From: an uncultured Clostridia bacterium
Lineage (GTDB): Bacteria > Bacillota > Clostridia > Christensenellales > Aristaeellaceae
DNA length: 46,132 nt
Assembly: GCA_934631055.1 (NCBI GenBank)
Contig: CAKTXP010000001.1
Span: forward strand, 1-46,132
Direction of reading: 5' to 3'
The translations under genes were made by a program, and so were the position numbers. Below are positions 24,238 through 33,311 of the stretch, one piece after another. Each line of letters begins with the position of its first letter. Positions within the stretch are counted from its first letter, which is position 1. A model generated the notes under the pieces. The model was not told where the DNA came from. It searched no databases and saw only the letters and a program-made list of their open reading frames with translations.

Positions 24238-25671
24238 ATGATGCGAAGAGAACTGATTATTGATTATTCGCCTTCTTACACAAGGGCGGCTGTGGTAGAG
24301 GATGGGCAGCTTTGCGAACTGCATATCGAATCTGAGAAAATCGACAAACAGACGGAAACGCTTTATTACGGACGCATACAGGCTGTTCGACCTTCTGTTC
24401 ATGCCGCTTTTGTGGATATCGGTCAGGAGCTTAATGCGTTTTTGCCGCTTGAAGACGGGCAGAAGCTTAAGGGCGGCGACATGCTTATCGTACAGGGCGT
24501 CGCAAAGCAGACAACGCAGAGCAAGGGACTGCGAATCAGTACACGGGTTAATCTGACAGGACAATGGCTGGTGCTGATTCCCGGCGAAAAAGGCGTTCAT
24601 ATCTCCAAAAAAGTCAAGGATGCTGCGCTTCGTGCTGATTTGGCAGAAATTGGAAAACAGATATGTCCGGAAGGATGCGCCATTATCATTCGGACAGCAT
24701 CCGAAAGCGTTACGCCCCAGCTGCTTCAACAAGAAGCGAATGAGCTGTATCAAAAGTGGCTGGATGCGAATCAAAAGGCAAAGGGAATGATTCGACCGGG
24801 TGTGCTGGCTGGTCCGACACCGCTTTATTTGAGACTTGTCCGCGATTTGGCTGGCAATCTGTCTAGGATCATCGTCAATGATGAAGGCTGTGTTTCTACA
24901 TTAAAACAAGCGCAGCAGGAAGGAAAGATTGCCGCTGAAACAGAGCTGCAATGCTTTAGAGAAAGCAACTCTCTGATTTTTGACTTCTTCAATTTAGAAA
25001 CGCAAATTGATAAAGCCCTGAAAAAGCGCGTATGGCTTCCCTGCGGCGGGTATCTGATCTTTGATTTTACAGAGGCGCTTACCGTAATCGACGTCAATTC
25101 CGGAAAGATGATTACCGGAAAAAACATGGAGGAAACGGCGCTTCGCGTCAATACGGAGGCGGTTTATGAAATCGCTCGCCAGCTTCGGCTTCGGGATGTC
25201 GGCGGCATTATCGTAATAGACCTGATCGATATGCAGAAAGACGTGAATCGTCACGCTGTACTGGATGCGCTGAAAAAGGCATTGAAAAGCGATCGGATGC
25301 CAACCAGCGTAGATGGCATCACAAAACTGGGGCTTTTGGAAATGACGCGCAGGCGTAAGAGCGAACAACTTCGCCGCGCGCTGCGGACAACATGCGGTTC
25401 TTGTTCCGGAGCCGGAGAAATCCTTGCTCCTGATGAAGTGGCAAGAAGGGCTGTCCGGCAGGTGCGAAGAATGGCAATTGCAGGACAGACAGGTCCGTTT
25501 GTCGTAAAGCTTTCAAATGAAGCGGCAAAGTTCCTTAAAACGATGCCTCAGCCTGAAAATTGTCCGCAGGTCTACGTTCAGGCGAGTAATCGGCATCCTG
25601 AGCGATTCGAAATCACGCAGCCCGGAAATGAAATGATTCCGGAAGATGCAACGGCACTTCAAAGAGAATAA
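24238..25671 (+). CDS. rng: Ribonuclease E/G family endoribonuclease
   Basis: An RNase E/G family enzyme that cuts single-stranded AU-rich RNA and matures rRNA ends. The 477-aa protein has an S1 RNA-binding region (YYGRIQAVRPSVHAAFVDIG, about residues 38-57), the catalytic DNase I-like half with the two metal-binding Asp in VIDVNSGK and IVIDLIDM, and the Zn-link-like CGSCSGAG motif near 388. It is RNase G size, lacking the long C-terminal scaffold of RNase E. ATG 24238 lies one base after the DUF2344 stop, with no strong ribosome site, so it probably depends on coupling; ATG 24241 is equally possible. In many Clostridia rplU-ysxB-rpmA follow; here miaB does. Confidence 0.95.
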   Translation: MMRRELIIDYSPSYTRAAVVEDGQLCELHIESEKIDKQTETLYYGRIQAVRPSVHAAFVDIGQELNAFLPLEDGQKLKGGDMLIVQGVAKQTTQSKGLRISTRVNLTGQWLVLIPGEKGVHISKKVKDAALRADLAEIGKQICPEGCAIIIRTASESVTPQLLQQEANELYQKWLDANQKAKGMIRPGVLAGPTPLYLRLVRDLAGNLSRIIVNDEGCVSTLKQAQQEGKIAAETELQCFRESNSLIFDFFNLETQIDKALKKRVWLPCGGYLIFDFTEALTVIDVNSGKMITGKNMEETALRVNTEAVYEIARQLRLRDVGGIIVIDLIDMQKDVNRHAVLDALKKALKSDRMPTSVDGITKLGLLEMTRRRKSEQLRRALRTTCGSCSGAGEILAPDEVARRAVRQVRRMAIAGQTGPFVVKLSNEAAKFLKTMPQPENCPQVYVQASNRHPERFEITQPGNEMIPEDATALQRE

Positions 25672-25703
25672 ACACTAGATGTTGTAAAAGGAATTATCGA
25701 AAT

Positions 25704-27119
25704 ATGAAAAGAACTCAGGCTATTGAGCTTCCGGAAGAGGAAATCGCTCAGCAGAAAGAATGGATGAAGGAATTCGCGGCACTGGAAGATCGTCCGCGCA
25801 CATATTGTGTAGTGACATACGGCTGCCAGATGAATGCCCATGACAGCGAAACGCTGGAGGGTATGCTGGCGCAGATGGGGATGACGCCTGCGGAAAGCCG
25901 TGAAAAGGCTGACTTTGTGATTTTCAACACCTGTTGTGTGCGCGATAACGCGCAAAGGCGTGCGCTGGGCAATGTCGTATGGCTGAAAGAACTGAAAAAA
26001 ACGCGTCCTGAGCTGATGGTAGCCGTCTGCGGCTGCATGATGCAGCAGCCGGGAATGGGAGAGCAGATTCTCAAACAGTATCCGTTTGTTGACGTGGCTT
26101 TTGGCACGCATAACCTGTACCGCTTTGCGCAGCTTATGCTTAAAGCCGTTCAGACCAGACGGCGCGTAGTCGAGGTCATCGACGATGCGGAAGGCAGCAT
26201 TCCGGAAGATCTGCCTGTTCGCCGCAGCAGTCCATATCATGCGTATATCACGATCATGTATGGTTGCAACAATTTTTGTTCGTATTGCATCGTACCGTAT
26301 GTGCGCGGCCGTGAACGTTCGCGCGCTTCAGCCCGAATTCTGGAAGAGGCGCGCGAGCTGAAAGCGGACGGTGTTAAGGAAATCATGCTGCTGGGGCAAA
26401 ACGTCAATTCTTATGGATTGGATGTTGAAGGAGAATTGAGCTTTGCCCAGCTGCTTGCCGAATTGGATAAGATCGGTATTGAGCGGATCCGGTTTATGAC
26501 ATCGCACCCGAAGGATATTTCTGACGAATTGATTGATGTGATGGCTTCTTCCAAACACATCTGTCATGCGTTGCATCTGCCCGTTCAGCACGGCAGCAAT
26601 CGGATTTTAAAATCCATGAATCGTCGCTATACGCGGGAAAAGTACCTTGAGCGCGTTGAAGCAATCCGCAGCAAGGTACCGGATATCAGTTTAACGACAG
26701 ATTTGATCGTAGGCTATCCGGGCGAAACCGAAGAGGACTTTGAAGAAACCTGCTCGCTGGTTCAGCGGGTCGGCTATGACAGCGCGTTTACGTTCATTTA
26801 TTCTCCGCGCGTTGGAACTCGTGCAGCGGATATGGAAGATCAGATTCCGGAAGAAGTTTCTTCCCGCCGGATTCAAAAGCTGATTGCCATCCAAAAAGAT
26901 ATTACGCATGAGCGCTATGCCAAGTACATTGGACAAATCCATCATGTTCTCGTTGAAGAAGCTTCCCGCCGCGATGAAAATCAGATGGCTGGCAAAAACG
27001 AATACAACATCACGGTCAACTTCCCCGGAAGCAAAGATTTAGTTGGGCAAATCGTCAACGTAAAGATCACATCTGCGGGTGAAAGCACGCTGCGCGGCGA
27101 ACGAATTGAGGAAAACTAA
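25704..27119 (+). CDS. miaB: tRNA-2-methylthio-N6-dimethylallyladenosine synthase
   Basis: Adds a methylthio group to i6A37 of tRNA, acting after MiaA. The 471-aa protein has the UPF0004 domain with Cys ligands C41 (YGCQMNAHDSE), C77 (NTCCVR) and C111 (VCGCM), the radical SAM CxxxCxxC at C188, C192, C195 (YGCNNFCSYCIVPYVRGRE) and a C-terminal TRAM domain (about 395-470). The first 30 residues form an N-terminal extension rich in Glu and Gln, seen in other Clostridia. ATG 25704 is preceded by AAAGGA (25687-25692). miaA lies 5 kb downstream in the same direction, so the two-step pathway is complete in this window. Confidence 0.97.
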   Translation: MKRTQAIELPEEEIAQQKEWMKEFAALEDRPRTYCVVTYGCQMNAHDSETLEGMLAQMGMTPAESREKADFVIFNTCCVRDNAQRRALGNVVWLKELKKTRPELMVAVCGCMMQQPGMGEQILKQYPFVDVAFGTHNLYRFAQLMLKAVQTRRRVVEVIDDAEGSIPEDLPVRRSSPYHAYITIMYGCNNFCSYCIVPYVRGRERSRASARILEEARELKADGVKEIMLLGQNVNSYGLDVEGELSFAQLLAELDKIGIERIRFMTSHPKDISDELIDVMASSKHICHALHLPVQHGSNRILKSMNRRYTREKYLERVEAIRSKVPDISLTTDLIVGYPGETEEDFEETCSLVQRVGYDSAFTFIYSPRVGTRAADMEDQIPEEVSSRRIQKLIAIQKDITHERYAKYIGQIHHVLVEEASRRDENQMAGKNEYNITVNFPGSKDLVGQIVNVKITSAGESTLRGERIEEN

Positions 27120-27149
27120 AACTGCGGTTAAACCGAGAGAGGATTAAAT

Positions 27150-27539
27150 ATGAGCAAGGTTACGGATTGTGCCCGCGAATTGGGGCAGGCCATTGTGGAT
27201 TCTGAAGAATATAAGAACATGCAGATCTGTGAAAAAGCGGCGATGAGCGATCCAGCCGTTGCGCAGGCGATGAGCCGTTATTTGGAAGCAAAAGAACAGC
27301 TTCATACGGCGATGGCTGCCGGAAATGCAGATGAAATCGCGCAGTTTGGTCAGGAGATGGACGATGCCCAGCAGGCGCTCAATCAAATGCCGGCAGTTGA
27401 CGCAATGACCAATGCGCGTCAGAGCTTTTCTGAGCTGATGAACCAGGTCAATCATGTGCTGGAATTCATGATTACCGGCGAGGTGGAGCAGAGCAGCGGA
27501 TGCAGTGGAAACTGCGCATCCTGCGGCGGCTGTCACTAA
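27150..27539 (+). CDS. YlbF/YmcA family protein with Cys-rich tail
   Basis: The 129-aa helical protein belongs to the YlbF/YmcA (DUF964) family. In Bacillus subtilis YlbF and YmcA form a complex with YaaT that carries 4Fe-4S clusters and assists RNase Y-dependent mRNA processing, sporulation and competence. Here the body (5-115) is a helical bundle typical of the family and the last 12 residues contain four Cys in CSGNCASCGGC, a plausible metal or Fe-S site. It sits between miaB and mutS, 30 and 42 bases away. Ribosome site AGAGAGGA lies at 27137-27144. YaaT and RNase Y genes are not in the window, so the partner is unknown. Confidence 0.85.
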   Translation: MSKVTDCARELGQAIVDSEEYKNMQICEKAAMSDPAVAQAMSRYLEAKEQLHTAMAAGNADEIAQFGQEMDDAQQALNQMPAVDAMTNARQSFSELMNQVNHVLEFMITGEVEQSSGCSGNCASCGGCH

Positions 27540-27581
27540 AGTCGCTCAAAACGCTAAGGAAAAGGACACGGAGGCACAGAA

Positions 27582-30176
27582 ATGGCAAACATGACCCCGA
27601 TGATGCGTCAGTATCTGGACATGAAGGATAAATACCCAGGAATGATCCTGTTTTTCCGGCTGGGCGATTTTTACGAAATGTTTTTTGACGACGCCAAGCT
27701 GGTATCCAGAGAACTGGAACTGACGCTCACCGGGAAAAGCTGCGGCATGGAAGAGCGCGCGCCCATGTGCGGCGTTCCGTTCCACAGCGCGGAGACCTAC
27801 ATCAATCGTCTGATTGAAAAAGGGTATAAAGTTGCAATATGTGAGCAGATGGAAGACCCCGCGACGGCAAAGGGATTGGTCAAGCGTGACGTCATCCGTG
27901 TCGTCACGCCGGGAACTGTCATCGAGCAGTCCATGCTGGACGAAAGAAGAAATAACTATCTACTTTCTGTGTGTATGGATGGCGAGCGCGCGGGATTGGC
28001 GTTTGCCGATGTTTCAACGGGCGAGTTTTATTTGTACGAGATCGAAAAGGCATCCAGCAGAATGCAGGATGAAATCGTCCGCATCATGCCCAAAGAGATT
28101 ATGTCAAATGCATCCTTGCCCGAACATGCCACAGCTATGCATGTGGATATTCAAGACGGCGTCAGATTTCAATACGCCAGAGCGAAAGCCGCGCTCCTTG
28201 AGCATTTCAAAGTACAAAGCCTGGATACTTTCGGCGTAGGCGGTTTAAAACTGGGCGTTCGCGCAGCAGGCGCATTGATGAAATATCTGGAAGAGACGCA
28301 GAAGAATGCGCTTGAGCATATGACTGGACTTGCCGAATATCACGACAAACGGTATATGATGCTTGACCATACCGCACGCAGAAATCTGGAATTAACGGAA
28401 ACCATGCGTTCCAGACAAAAACAGGGTTCGCTGCTCGGCATTTTGGATTATACCTGTACAGCGATGGGCGCGAGAACATTGCGCGGTTTTATTGAACAGC
28501 CTCTGGCGGTAAAAAGGGAAATTGACGAGCGGCTTGACGCAGTGCAGGCTTTACGCGACGCGGATATGACAGTAGACTTGATTCGGGAAGAATTGACTCA
28601 GGTCTACGATGTGGAACGACTGCTGAGTCGTATCGCATATAAGACGATCAATGCAAAGGACTGTCTGGCGCTTCGCGATTCTCTTTCGCATGTTCCCGCC
28701 ATACGTCACGCCCTCGAATCCATCGCGCCGCACGGAATGCTCGGCAGATTGCTAGAGCAGTTGACGCCGCTTGACGATATCGTCGAGAAGCTGACGAATG
28801 CAATCGATCCGGATGCGCCCGCGCTGATGAGCGATGGACATTATATCAAAAACGGCTACAATGCTGAACTGGATAAACTGCGCGAAGCATCAAGAAATGG
28901 GCATCAGTGGATTGCAGACCTTGAGGCTAAGGAACGCGAATTGACAGGAATCAAGAACCTGAAGATTCAATACAATCGGATATTCGGCTACTATATTGAG
29001 GTGACGAAATCCAATTACGAACAGGTTCCATACCGTTACACCAGAAAGCAGACGCTTGCAAACTGTGAGCGATACATGACGCCGGAACTTCACGAAATTC
29101 AGGAAACTGTTCTCGGCGCACAGGAAAAAGCCGTTCGTCTTGAACAGGGGCTGTTTATTGAGATTCGGGATTTTCTTTCCGGACAGATTCCTCGCATTCA
29201 GCATACAGCTGTTGGATTGAAGACGCTGGATGCGCTGGTATCGCTTTCGGTTGCAGCGGTTCGGAATCATTATGTCCGTCCAGAAATTTCAGAAGACGGT
29301 GTAATCGATATTGTTGACGGTCGTCATCCTGTCGTGGAAGCAGGCATGCACGGAGACGAGCAGTTTGTTCCGAACAGCACGCTTCTGGATGACAATGACA
29401 ATCGAATGCTCATCATTACCGGACCGAATATGGCGGGCAAAAGCACCTATATGCGTCAGGTTGCACTCATTACGCTGATGGCGCATATGGGAAGTTTCGT
29501 TCCAGTTGAAAGTGCAAAAATCGGAATCGTTGACCGGATCTTTACCCGCGTCGGCGCATCAGATGACTTGGCAAGCGGACAGTCAACGTTCATGGTTGAA
29601 ATGAATGAAATGGCGCATATTCTGCGCAGTGCGACGCCGCGTTCGCTGATCGTTCTGGATGAAATCGGCAGAGGAACCAGTACATTTGACGGTTTGAGCA
29701 TCGCATGGGCAGTCGTAGAATATCTGGTTGATAAAAATAAGATTGGCGCGAAAACGCTGTTTGCAACGCATTATCATGAGTTAAGCGAACTGGAGGGCCG
29801 ACTTGCAGGCGTAGTCAATTATCGAATCAGCGTAAAGGAGCATGGCGAGGATATCATCTTCCTGCGCAAGATCGAGCGCGGCGGCGCTGACAAGAGCTTT
29901 GGCATTCATGTTGCCCATCTGGCAGGTATGCCGCGTCCGGTTATCATGCGTGCACATGAAATTCTGGCACGGCTTGAAACAAATGATGTCAGTCAAACGT
30001 CAATAGGACAGAATATTTTAGGCGATGCTGAGAAGAAAAACAAGCAGGTCAATATGTTTGAAGCGCCGGCAATGGATCTGGTTGAAGAGATCCGTGCGCT
30101 CGATGTGATGAGCATGACGCCGATTGAAGCCATGAATACCTTGTTTACACTGAAAGAAAAAGCAAGAAAAGCGTAA
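27582..30176 (+). CDS. mutS: DNA mismatch repair protein MutS
   Basis: Recognises base mismatches and small loops and starts repair with MutL. The 864-aa protein is full-length MutS1: mismatch-binding Phe-Tyr-Glu at F30-Y31-E32 (GDFYEMFF), connector and lever domains, the clamp, and the ATPase with Walker A (GPNMAGKST, from residue 614), Walker B/signature DEIGRGTSTFDG and the H-loop ATHYHEL. The C-terminus has a short tail with the MFEAP-like beta-clamp-binding type segment (QVNMFEA). GGAGG lies 11 bases before ATG 27582. mutL follows after 32 bases. Confidence 0.98.
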   Translation: MANMTPMMRQYLDMKDKYPGMILFFRLGDFYEMFFDDAKLVSRELELTLTGKSCGMEERAPMCGVPFHSAETYINRLIEKGYKVAICEQMEDPATAKGLVKRDVIRVVTPGTVIEQSMLDERRNNYLLSVCMDGERAGLAFADVSTGEFYLYEIEKASSRMQDEIVRIMPKEIMSNASLPEHATAMHVDIQDGVRFQYARAKAALLEHFKVQSLDTFGVGGLKLGVRAAGALMKYLEETQKNALEHMTGLAEYHDKRYMMLDHTARRNLELTETMRSRQKQGSLLGILDYTCTAMGARTLRGFIEQPLAVKREIDERLDAVQALRDADMTVDLIREELTQVYDVERLLSRIAYKTINAKDCLALRDSLSHVPAIRHALESIAPHGMLGRLLEQLTPLDDIVEKLTNAIDPDAPALMSDGHYIKNGYNAELDKLREASRNGHQWIADLEAKERELTGIKNLKIQYNRIFGYYIEVTKSNYEQVPYRYTRKQTLANCERYMTPELHEIQETVLGAQEKAVRLEQGLFIEIRDFLSGQIPRIQHTAVGLKTLDALVSLSVAAVRNHYVRPEISEDGVIDIVDGRHPVVEAGMHGDEQFVPNSTLLDDNDNRMLIITGPNMAGKSTYMRQVALITLMAHMGSFVPVESAKIGIVDRIFTRVGASDDLASGQSTFMVEMNEMAHILRSATPRSLIVLDEIGRGTSTFDGLSIAWAVVEYLVDKNKIGAKTLFATHYHELSELEGRLAGVVNYRISVKEHGEDIIFLRKIERGGADKSFGIHVAHLAGMPRPVIMRAHEILARLETNDVSQTSIGQNILGDAEKKNKQVNMFEAPAMDLVEEIRALDVMSMTPIEAMNTLFTLKEKARKA

Positions 30177-30208
30177 ACGGACAAGAATACAGAGAAAGGA
30201 ACAATGCC

Positions 30209-32227
30209 GTGGAGGATAGACCGATACTCAGGCTGGATCAGGAACTGATTGGAAAAATTGCCGCAGGCGAAGTCGTGGAAAGCCCCGCCTCAGCTATTAA
30301 GGAATTGGTAGAAAACAGTTTGGACGCAGGCGCAACGTGTATCACCGTTGAAATCCGCGACGGCGGAATTTCTTATCTGCGCGTGACCGATAATGGGCGC
30401 GGTATCCGAAGCCGTGATGTCCGTATGGCGTTTGAGCGCCATGCGACAAGCAAGATCACAAAATCGGATGATTTGTTTGCACTTCATACGCTCGGCTTTC
30501 GCGGCGAAGCGCTGGCTTCCATTGCCGCGGTGTCCAAGCTCACGCTGACGACACGGAGCGTTCACGAGGAAACCGGAACGCGTGCTGTCAATGAGGGTGG
30601 CGAGATTAAGGGCATTACGGAAGCGGCAAGCCCGCAGGGAACGACGATTGTTGCCAGAGAGTTGTTTTACAATACGCCGGTGCGCTTAAAATTCCTCAAA
30701 AAGCCATCAACAGAGGCGGCAAAAGTTGCTGAGATGATTGCAAGACTGATTCTTGCGCATCCGGATGTATCTTTTCGACTGATTCACAATGGAAAACAGA
30801 TCTATTCCAGCTCCGGAAATGGGGATCTGCGCAGCGCTTTGTTCAGCCTATATGGAAGGGAAACGGCAAACGCTATGATACCAGTTCATTCGGAAGGCTC
30901 TATTTCCGTTTCCGGTCTGGTTGGCGTTGGATTACAGGCACGTTCCAATCGTGCTAGGCAGACATTCATCGTCAATGGTCGTACGATTCGCAGTCAGATC
31001 CTTACTCAGGCGCTTGAAGACGGTTGTAAAGAACGAGTGACGATCGGGCATTATCCAATTTGTGTGCTGAGGCTGGAAATGCCCACCAATATGGTGGACG
31101 TCAATGTCCATCCCAACAAACTGGAGGTGCGCTTTAGTGATGAACACTTGATCTACGAAAATGTTTCTGGGGCGGTAGAGGACAGCTTTTCGATATCGCC
31201 CCTTCAAAGCGCGCCGCATATGAGCCTGACTAGGGAAGTACCTCAAACCACTTTGAAGCCCAGCGTAGTGCAGGTCATTGACACGCAAACTGAAGAAGGC
31301 ATTAAACAGGCACGCGAGCAAACGGTAGCAGAGGAACCTATTCAAAATACGAATTCTATATTGGAACAACAAAATGAAAACCGTCCTACGCCTCAGCAGC
31401 AGGCGGATTTCACTTCGTTCGTTACGCAGTATTTTGGTGGAGCAGCGCTCAGAGAATCTCAAATTTCCGGAAAAAAGGAAAACCTTGAGTTTTCAAAACT
31501 CGACGGAGAAATTCCGTCAGTGCATCATGAAACTGTGCAAAGTGAACCGGAAGCAGGCACAAACAGACCGCTGATCTTTAAAACTCAGGAGCCTGTTCAG
31601 GAAGGACTGCTTCCACAGGAATCTTCTGCTACAACATTGGGCGATGAACTGAGTGGATATTCGATGGTCGGCGTTGCGTTTGACACATATATCATTTTGC
31701 AAAATGCAAAACAGTTGATTTTGATTGACCAGCATGCCGCGCACGAACGCATCCTTTATGAAAAGCTGATGCGAGAGATTGACGCAGGCGTCGGTTCTCA
31801 AATCTTAATGGTTGCGCAGGTCGTTCATGTTACGCCGCAGGATATAGCTAAGATTGAAACCTATCACGATGAGATTCGTGCCGCAGGGTTTGATATTGAA
31901 CCCTTTGGCGATGACGCTTATCAAATCCGTGCAGTTCCTAATGTGTTGGGCATTCCTCAAACAAAGAGCGCTTTCCTTGAAATGGTGGACAGGCTCGGCG
32001 AGCTCCGAGTGTTGTCTACTGCACAGAAAAGACGGGATGCCATTCTTCAGATGGCATGCAAAAAAGCGGTAAAAGGTGGCGATAAGCTGACGATGGAGGA
32101 AATTAAGCCGTTACTTGCAGATATGCTTCGAACAAACGCGCCGCCGACCTGTCCGCATGGGAGACCGCTGGTCGTTGTGCTGGAAAGGACAGAAATTGAA
32201 AAGCGTTTCAGAAGAATCAATGATTAG
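30209..32227 (+). CDS. mutL: DNA mismatch repair protein MutL
   Basis: MutL couples mismatch recognition to strand removal. The 672-aa protein has the GHKL ATPase (E and N in KELVENSLDAGA, DNGRGI, ATSKI, LGFRGEALASI), a low-complexity linker (about 330-490), and the C-terminal endonuclease domain with DQHAAHERILYE (the DQHA(X)2E(X)4E nicking motif), AxKAVKGGDKL and the metal-binding CPHGRP near the end. So this is a nicking-competent MutL as in bacteria lacking MutH. GTG 30209 is in frame and preceded by AAAGGA (30195-30200); the ATG five bases earlier is out of frame. It is followed by miaA 16 bases later, a common Firmicutes arrangement. Confidence 0.97.
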   Translation: MEDRPILRLDQELIGKIAAGEVVESPASAIKELVENSLDAGATCITVEIRDGGISYLRVTDNGRGIRSRDVRMAFERHATSKITKSDDLFALHTLGFRGEALASIAAVSKLTLTTRSVHEETGTRAVNEGGEIKGITEAASPQGTTIVARELFYNTPVRLKFLKKPSTEAAKVAEMIARLILAHPDVSFRLIHNGKQIYSSSGNGDLRSALFSLYGRETANAMIPVHSEGSISVSGLVGVGLQARSNRARQTFIVNGRTIRSQILTQALEDGCKERVTIGHYPICVLRLEMPTNMVDVNVHPNKLEVRFSDEHLIYENVSGAVEDSFSISPLQSAPHMSLTREVPQTTLKPSVVQVIDTQTEEGIKQAREQTVAEEPIQNTNSILEQQNENRPTPQQQADFTSFVTQYFGGAALRESQISGKKENLEFSKLDGEIPSVHHETVQSEPEAGTNRPLIFKTQEPVQEGLLPQESSATTLGDELSGYSMVGVAFDTYIILQNAKQLILIDQHAAHERILYEKLMREIDAGVGSQILMVAQVVHVTPQDIAKIETYHDEIRAAGFDIEPFGDDAYQIRAVPNVLGIPQTKSAFLEMVDRLGELRVLSTAQKRRDAILQMACKKAVKGGDKLTMEEIKPLLADMLRTNAPPTCPHGRPLVVVLERTEIEKRFRRIND

Positions 32228-32243
32228 AGATGAGGGGATGCGC

Positions 32244-33224
32244 ATGACAAAACCTGTCATTATTGCGCTTGTTGGTCCGACTGGAGTAGGGAAAACAAGG
32301 ACCTCTCTGTTTCTGACAAAGGAATTAAATGGCGAAATCGTGTCCATGGATTCGATGCAGGTCTACCGAGGCATGGATATCGGAACAGCTAAATCGACGT
32401 CCGAAGAACGCACGATGGTTCCGCACCATATGATCGATGTCGCCGATCCACATGAGCGCTTTACCACGGCAGATTATAGAACGATGGCGGTTCAAGCCAT
32501 TCAAGATATCCTCAGCAGAGGCAAACTGCCGTTCCTGGTCGGCGGAACAGGTCTGTATCTGGATGCCATTCGCTATGATATGCGTCTTGGAGAAAGCGGC
32601 GCTAATGAGGAAATACGCGAAAAGCTCAGAAATATCGCTCAACAACCGGATGGCCAGAATATCCTTCATGCGATGCTTGAAAAAGTTGATCCTGAAACTG
32701 CGGAAAAGCTTCATCCAAACGATATCCGTCGTGTCATGCGCGCCTTGGAAATCTTTGAAACATCCGGAAAAACGAAGAGCCAGCAAGCCCATTTGGAAAA
32801 AAGAGAAGGTCCCTATCATGTTCTTGTATATGGGTTATCGCTGCCGCGTGAAATGATGTATGCCCGAATCAACGCGCGCGTGGATGAAATGATACAGGCG
32901 GGGCTTGTCCGAGAGGTTAAAGGACTGCTTAATGCAGGTGTTAAGCCCAATCAGGAAGGCGGCGCCATGCAGGCGATCGGATACAAAGAAATTGTCAGCG
33001 CATTTCACGGTGAGATTACGCTTGAACGTGCAGTCGAACTGATTAAACAGAATTCCAGACGGTACGCAAAGCGTCAATGGACATGGTTCAGGCGCGATCC
33101 GTTAACGCATTGGTTTGACTATACGGAGTATCCAAGCCGCGATGCGCTTGAACAAGCATTGCTTTGTCAAATCAGAGAAGATATCAAGCAATATCAAGGA
33201 TATCAAAACAGACTGTTAGTCTGA
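32244..33224 (+). CDS. miaA: tRNA dimethylallyltransferase
   Basis: Transfers dimethylallyl from DMAPP to A37 of tRNAs reading UNN codons, the substrate step for MiaB. The 326-aa protein has the P-loop LVGPTGVGKT (9-18), the SMDSMQVYRGMDIGTAK segment with catalytic Asp, LPFLVGGTGLYLDAI and the ANARVDEM-like RINARVDEMIQAG. ATG 32244 is chosen because AGGGG (32233-32237) is spaced six bases before it; an ATG two codons earlier overlaps that site, and the longer open frame runs back into mutL. The gene ends the long 21.7-33.2 kb cluster; a weak 7-bp hairpin overlaps its stop. Confidence 0.97.
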   Translation: MTKPVIIALVGPTGVGKTRTSLFLTKELNGEIVSMDSMQVYRGMDIGTAKSTSEERTMVPHHMIDVADPHERFTTADYRTMAVQAIQDILSRGKLPFLVGGTGLYLDAIRYDMRLGESGANEEIREKLRNIAQQPDGQNILHAMLEKVDPETAEKLHPNDIRRVMRALEIFETSGKTKSQQAHLEKREGPYHVLVYGLSLPREMMYARINARVDEMIQAGLVREVKGLLNAGVKPNQEGGAMQAIGYKEIVSAFHGEITLERAVELIKQNSRRYAKRQWTWFRRDPLTHWFDYTEYPSRDALEQALLCQIREDIKQYQGYQNRLLV

Positions 33225-33242
33225 AAACCGCGCGTCGGTTTT
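33224..33242 (+). terminator. Short hairpin at the end of miaA
   Basis: Perfect AAAACCG (33224-33230)/CGGTTTT (33236-33242) stem with a 5-nt loop. The T stretch is short and part of the stem, so termination is likely partial. Confidence 0.45.
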
Positions 33243-33247
33243 GAAGA

Positions 33248-33275
33248 ACAGGACTTACAAAAAGGACATAGGATA
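33248..33275 (+). promoter_or_regulatory. Sigma-K-like (mother-cell) promoter
   Basis: CATAGGATA (33267-33275) fits the sigma-K -10 consensus CATAnnnTA, and AC (33248-33249) lies 17 bases upstream where its short -35 is expected. A sigma-E reading is also possible because the two consensus sequences share CATA. No sigma-A promoter of comparable quality was seen here. The gene start is 37 bases downstream. Confidence 0.5.
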
Positions 33276-33311
33276 AAACGACTCTGGTTTTAAAGAGAGG
33301 GAGTGTATCGT

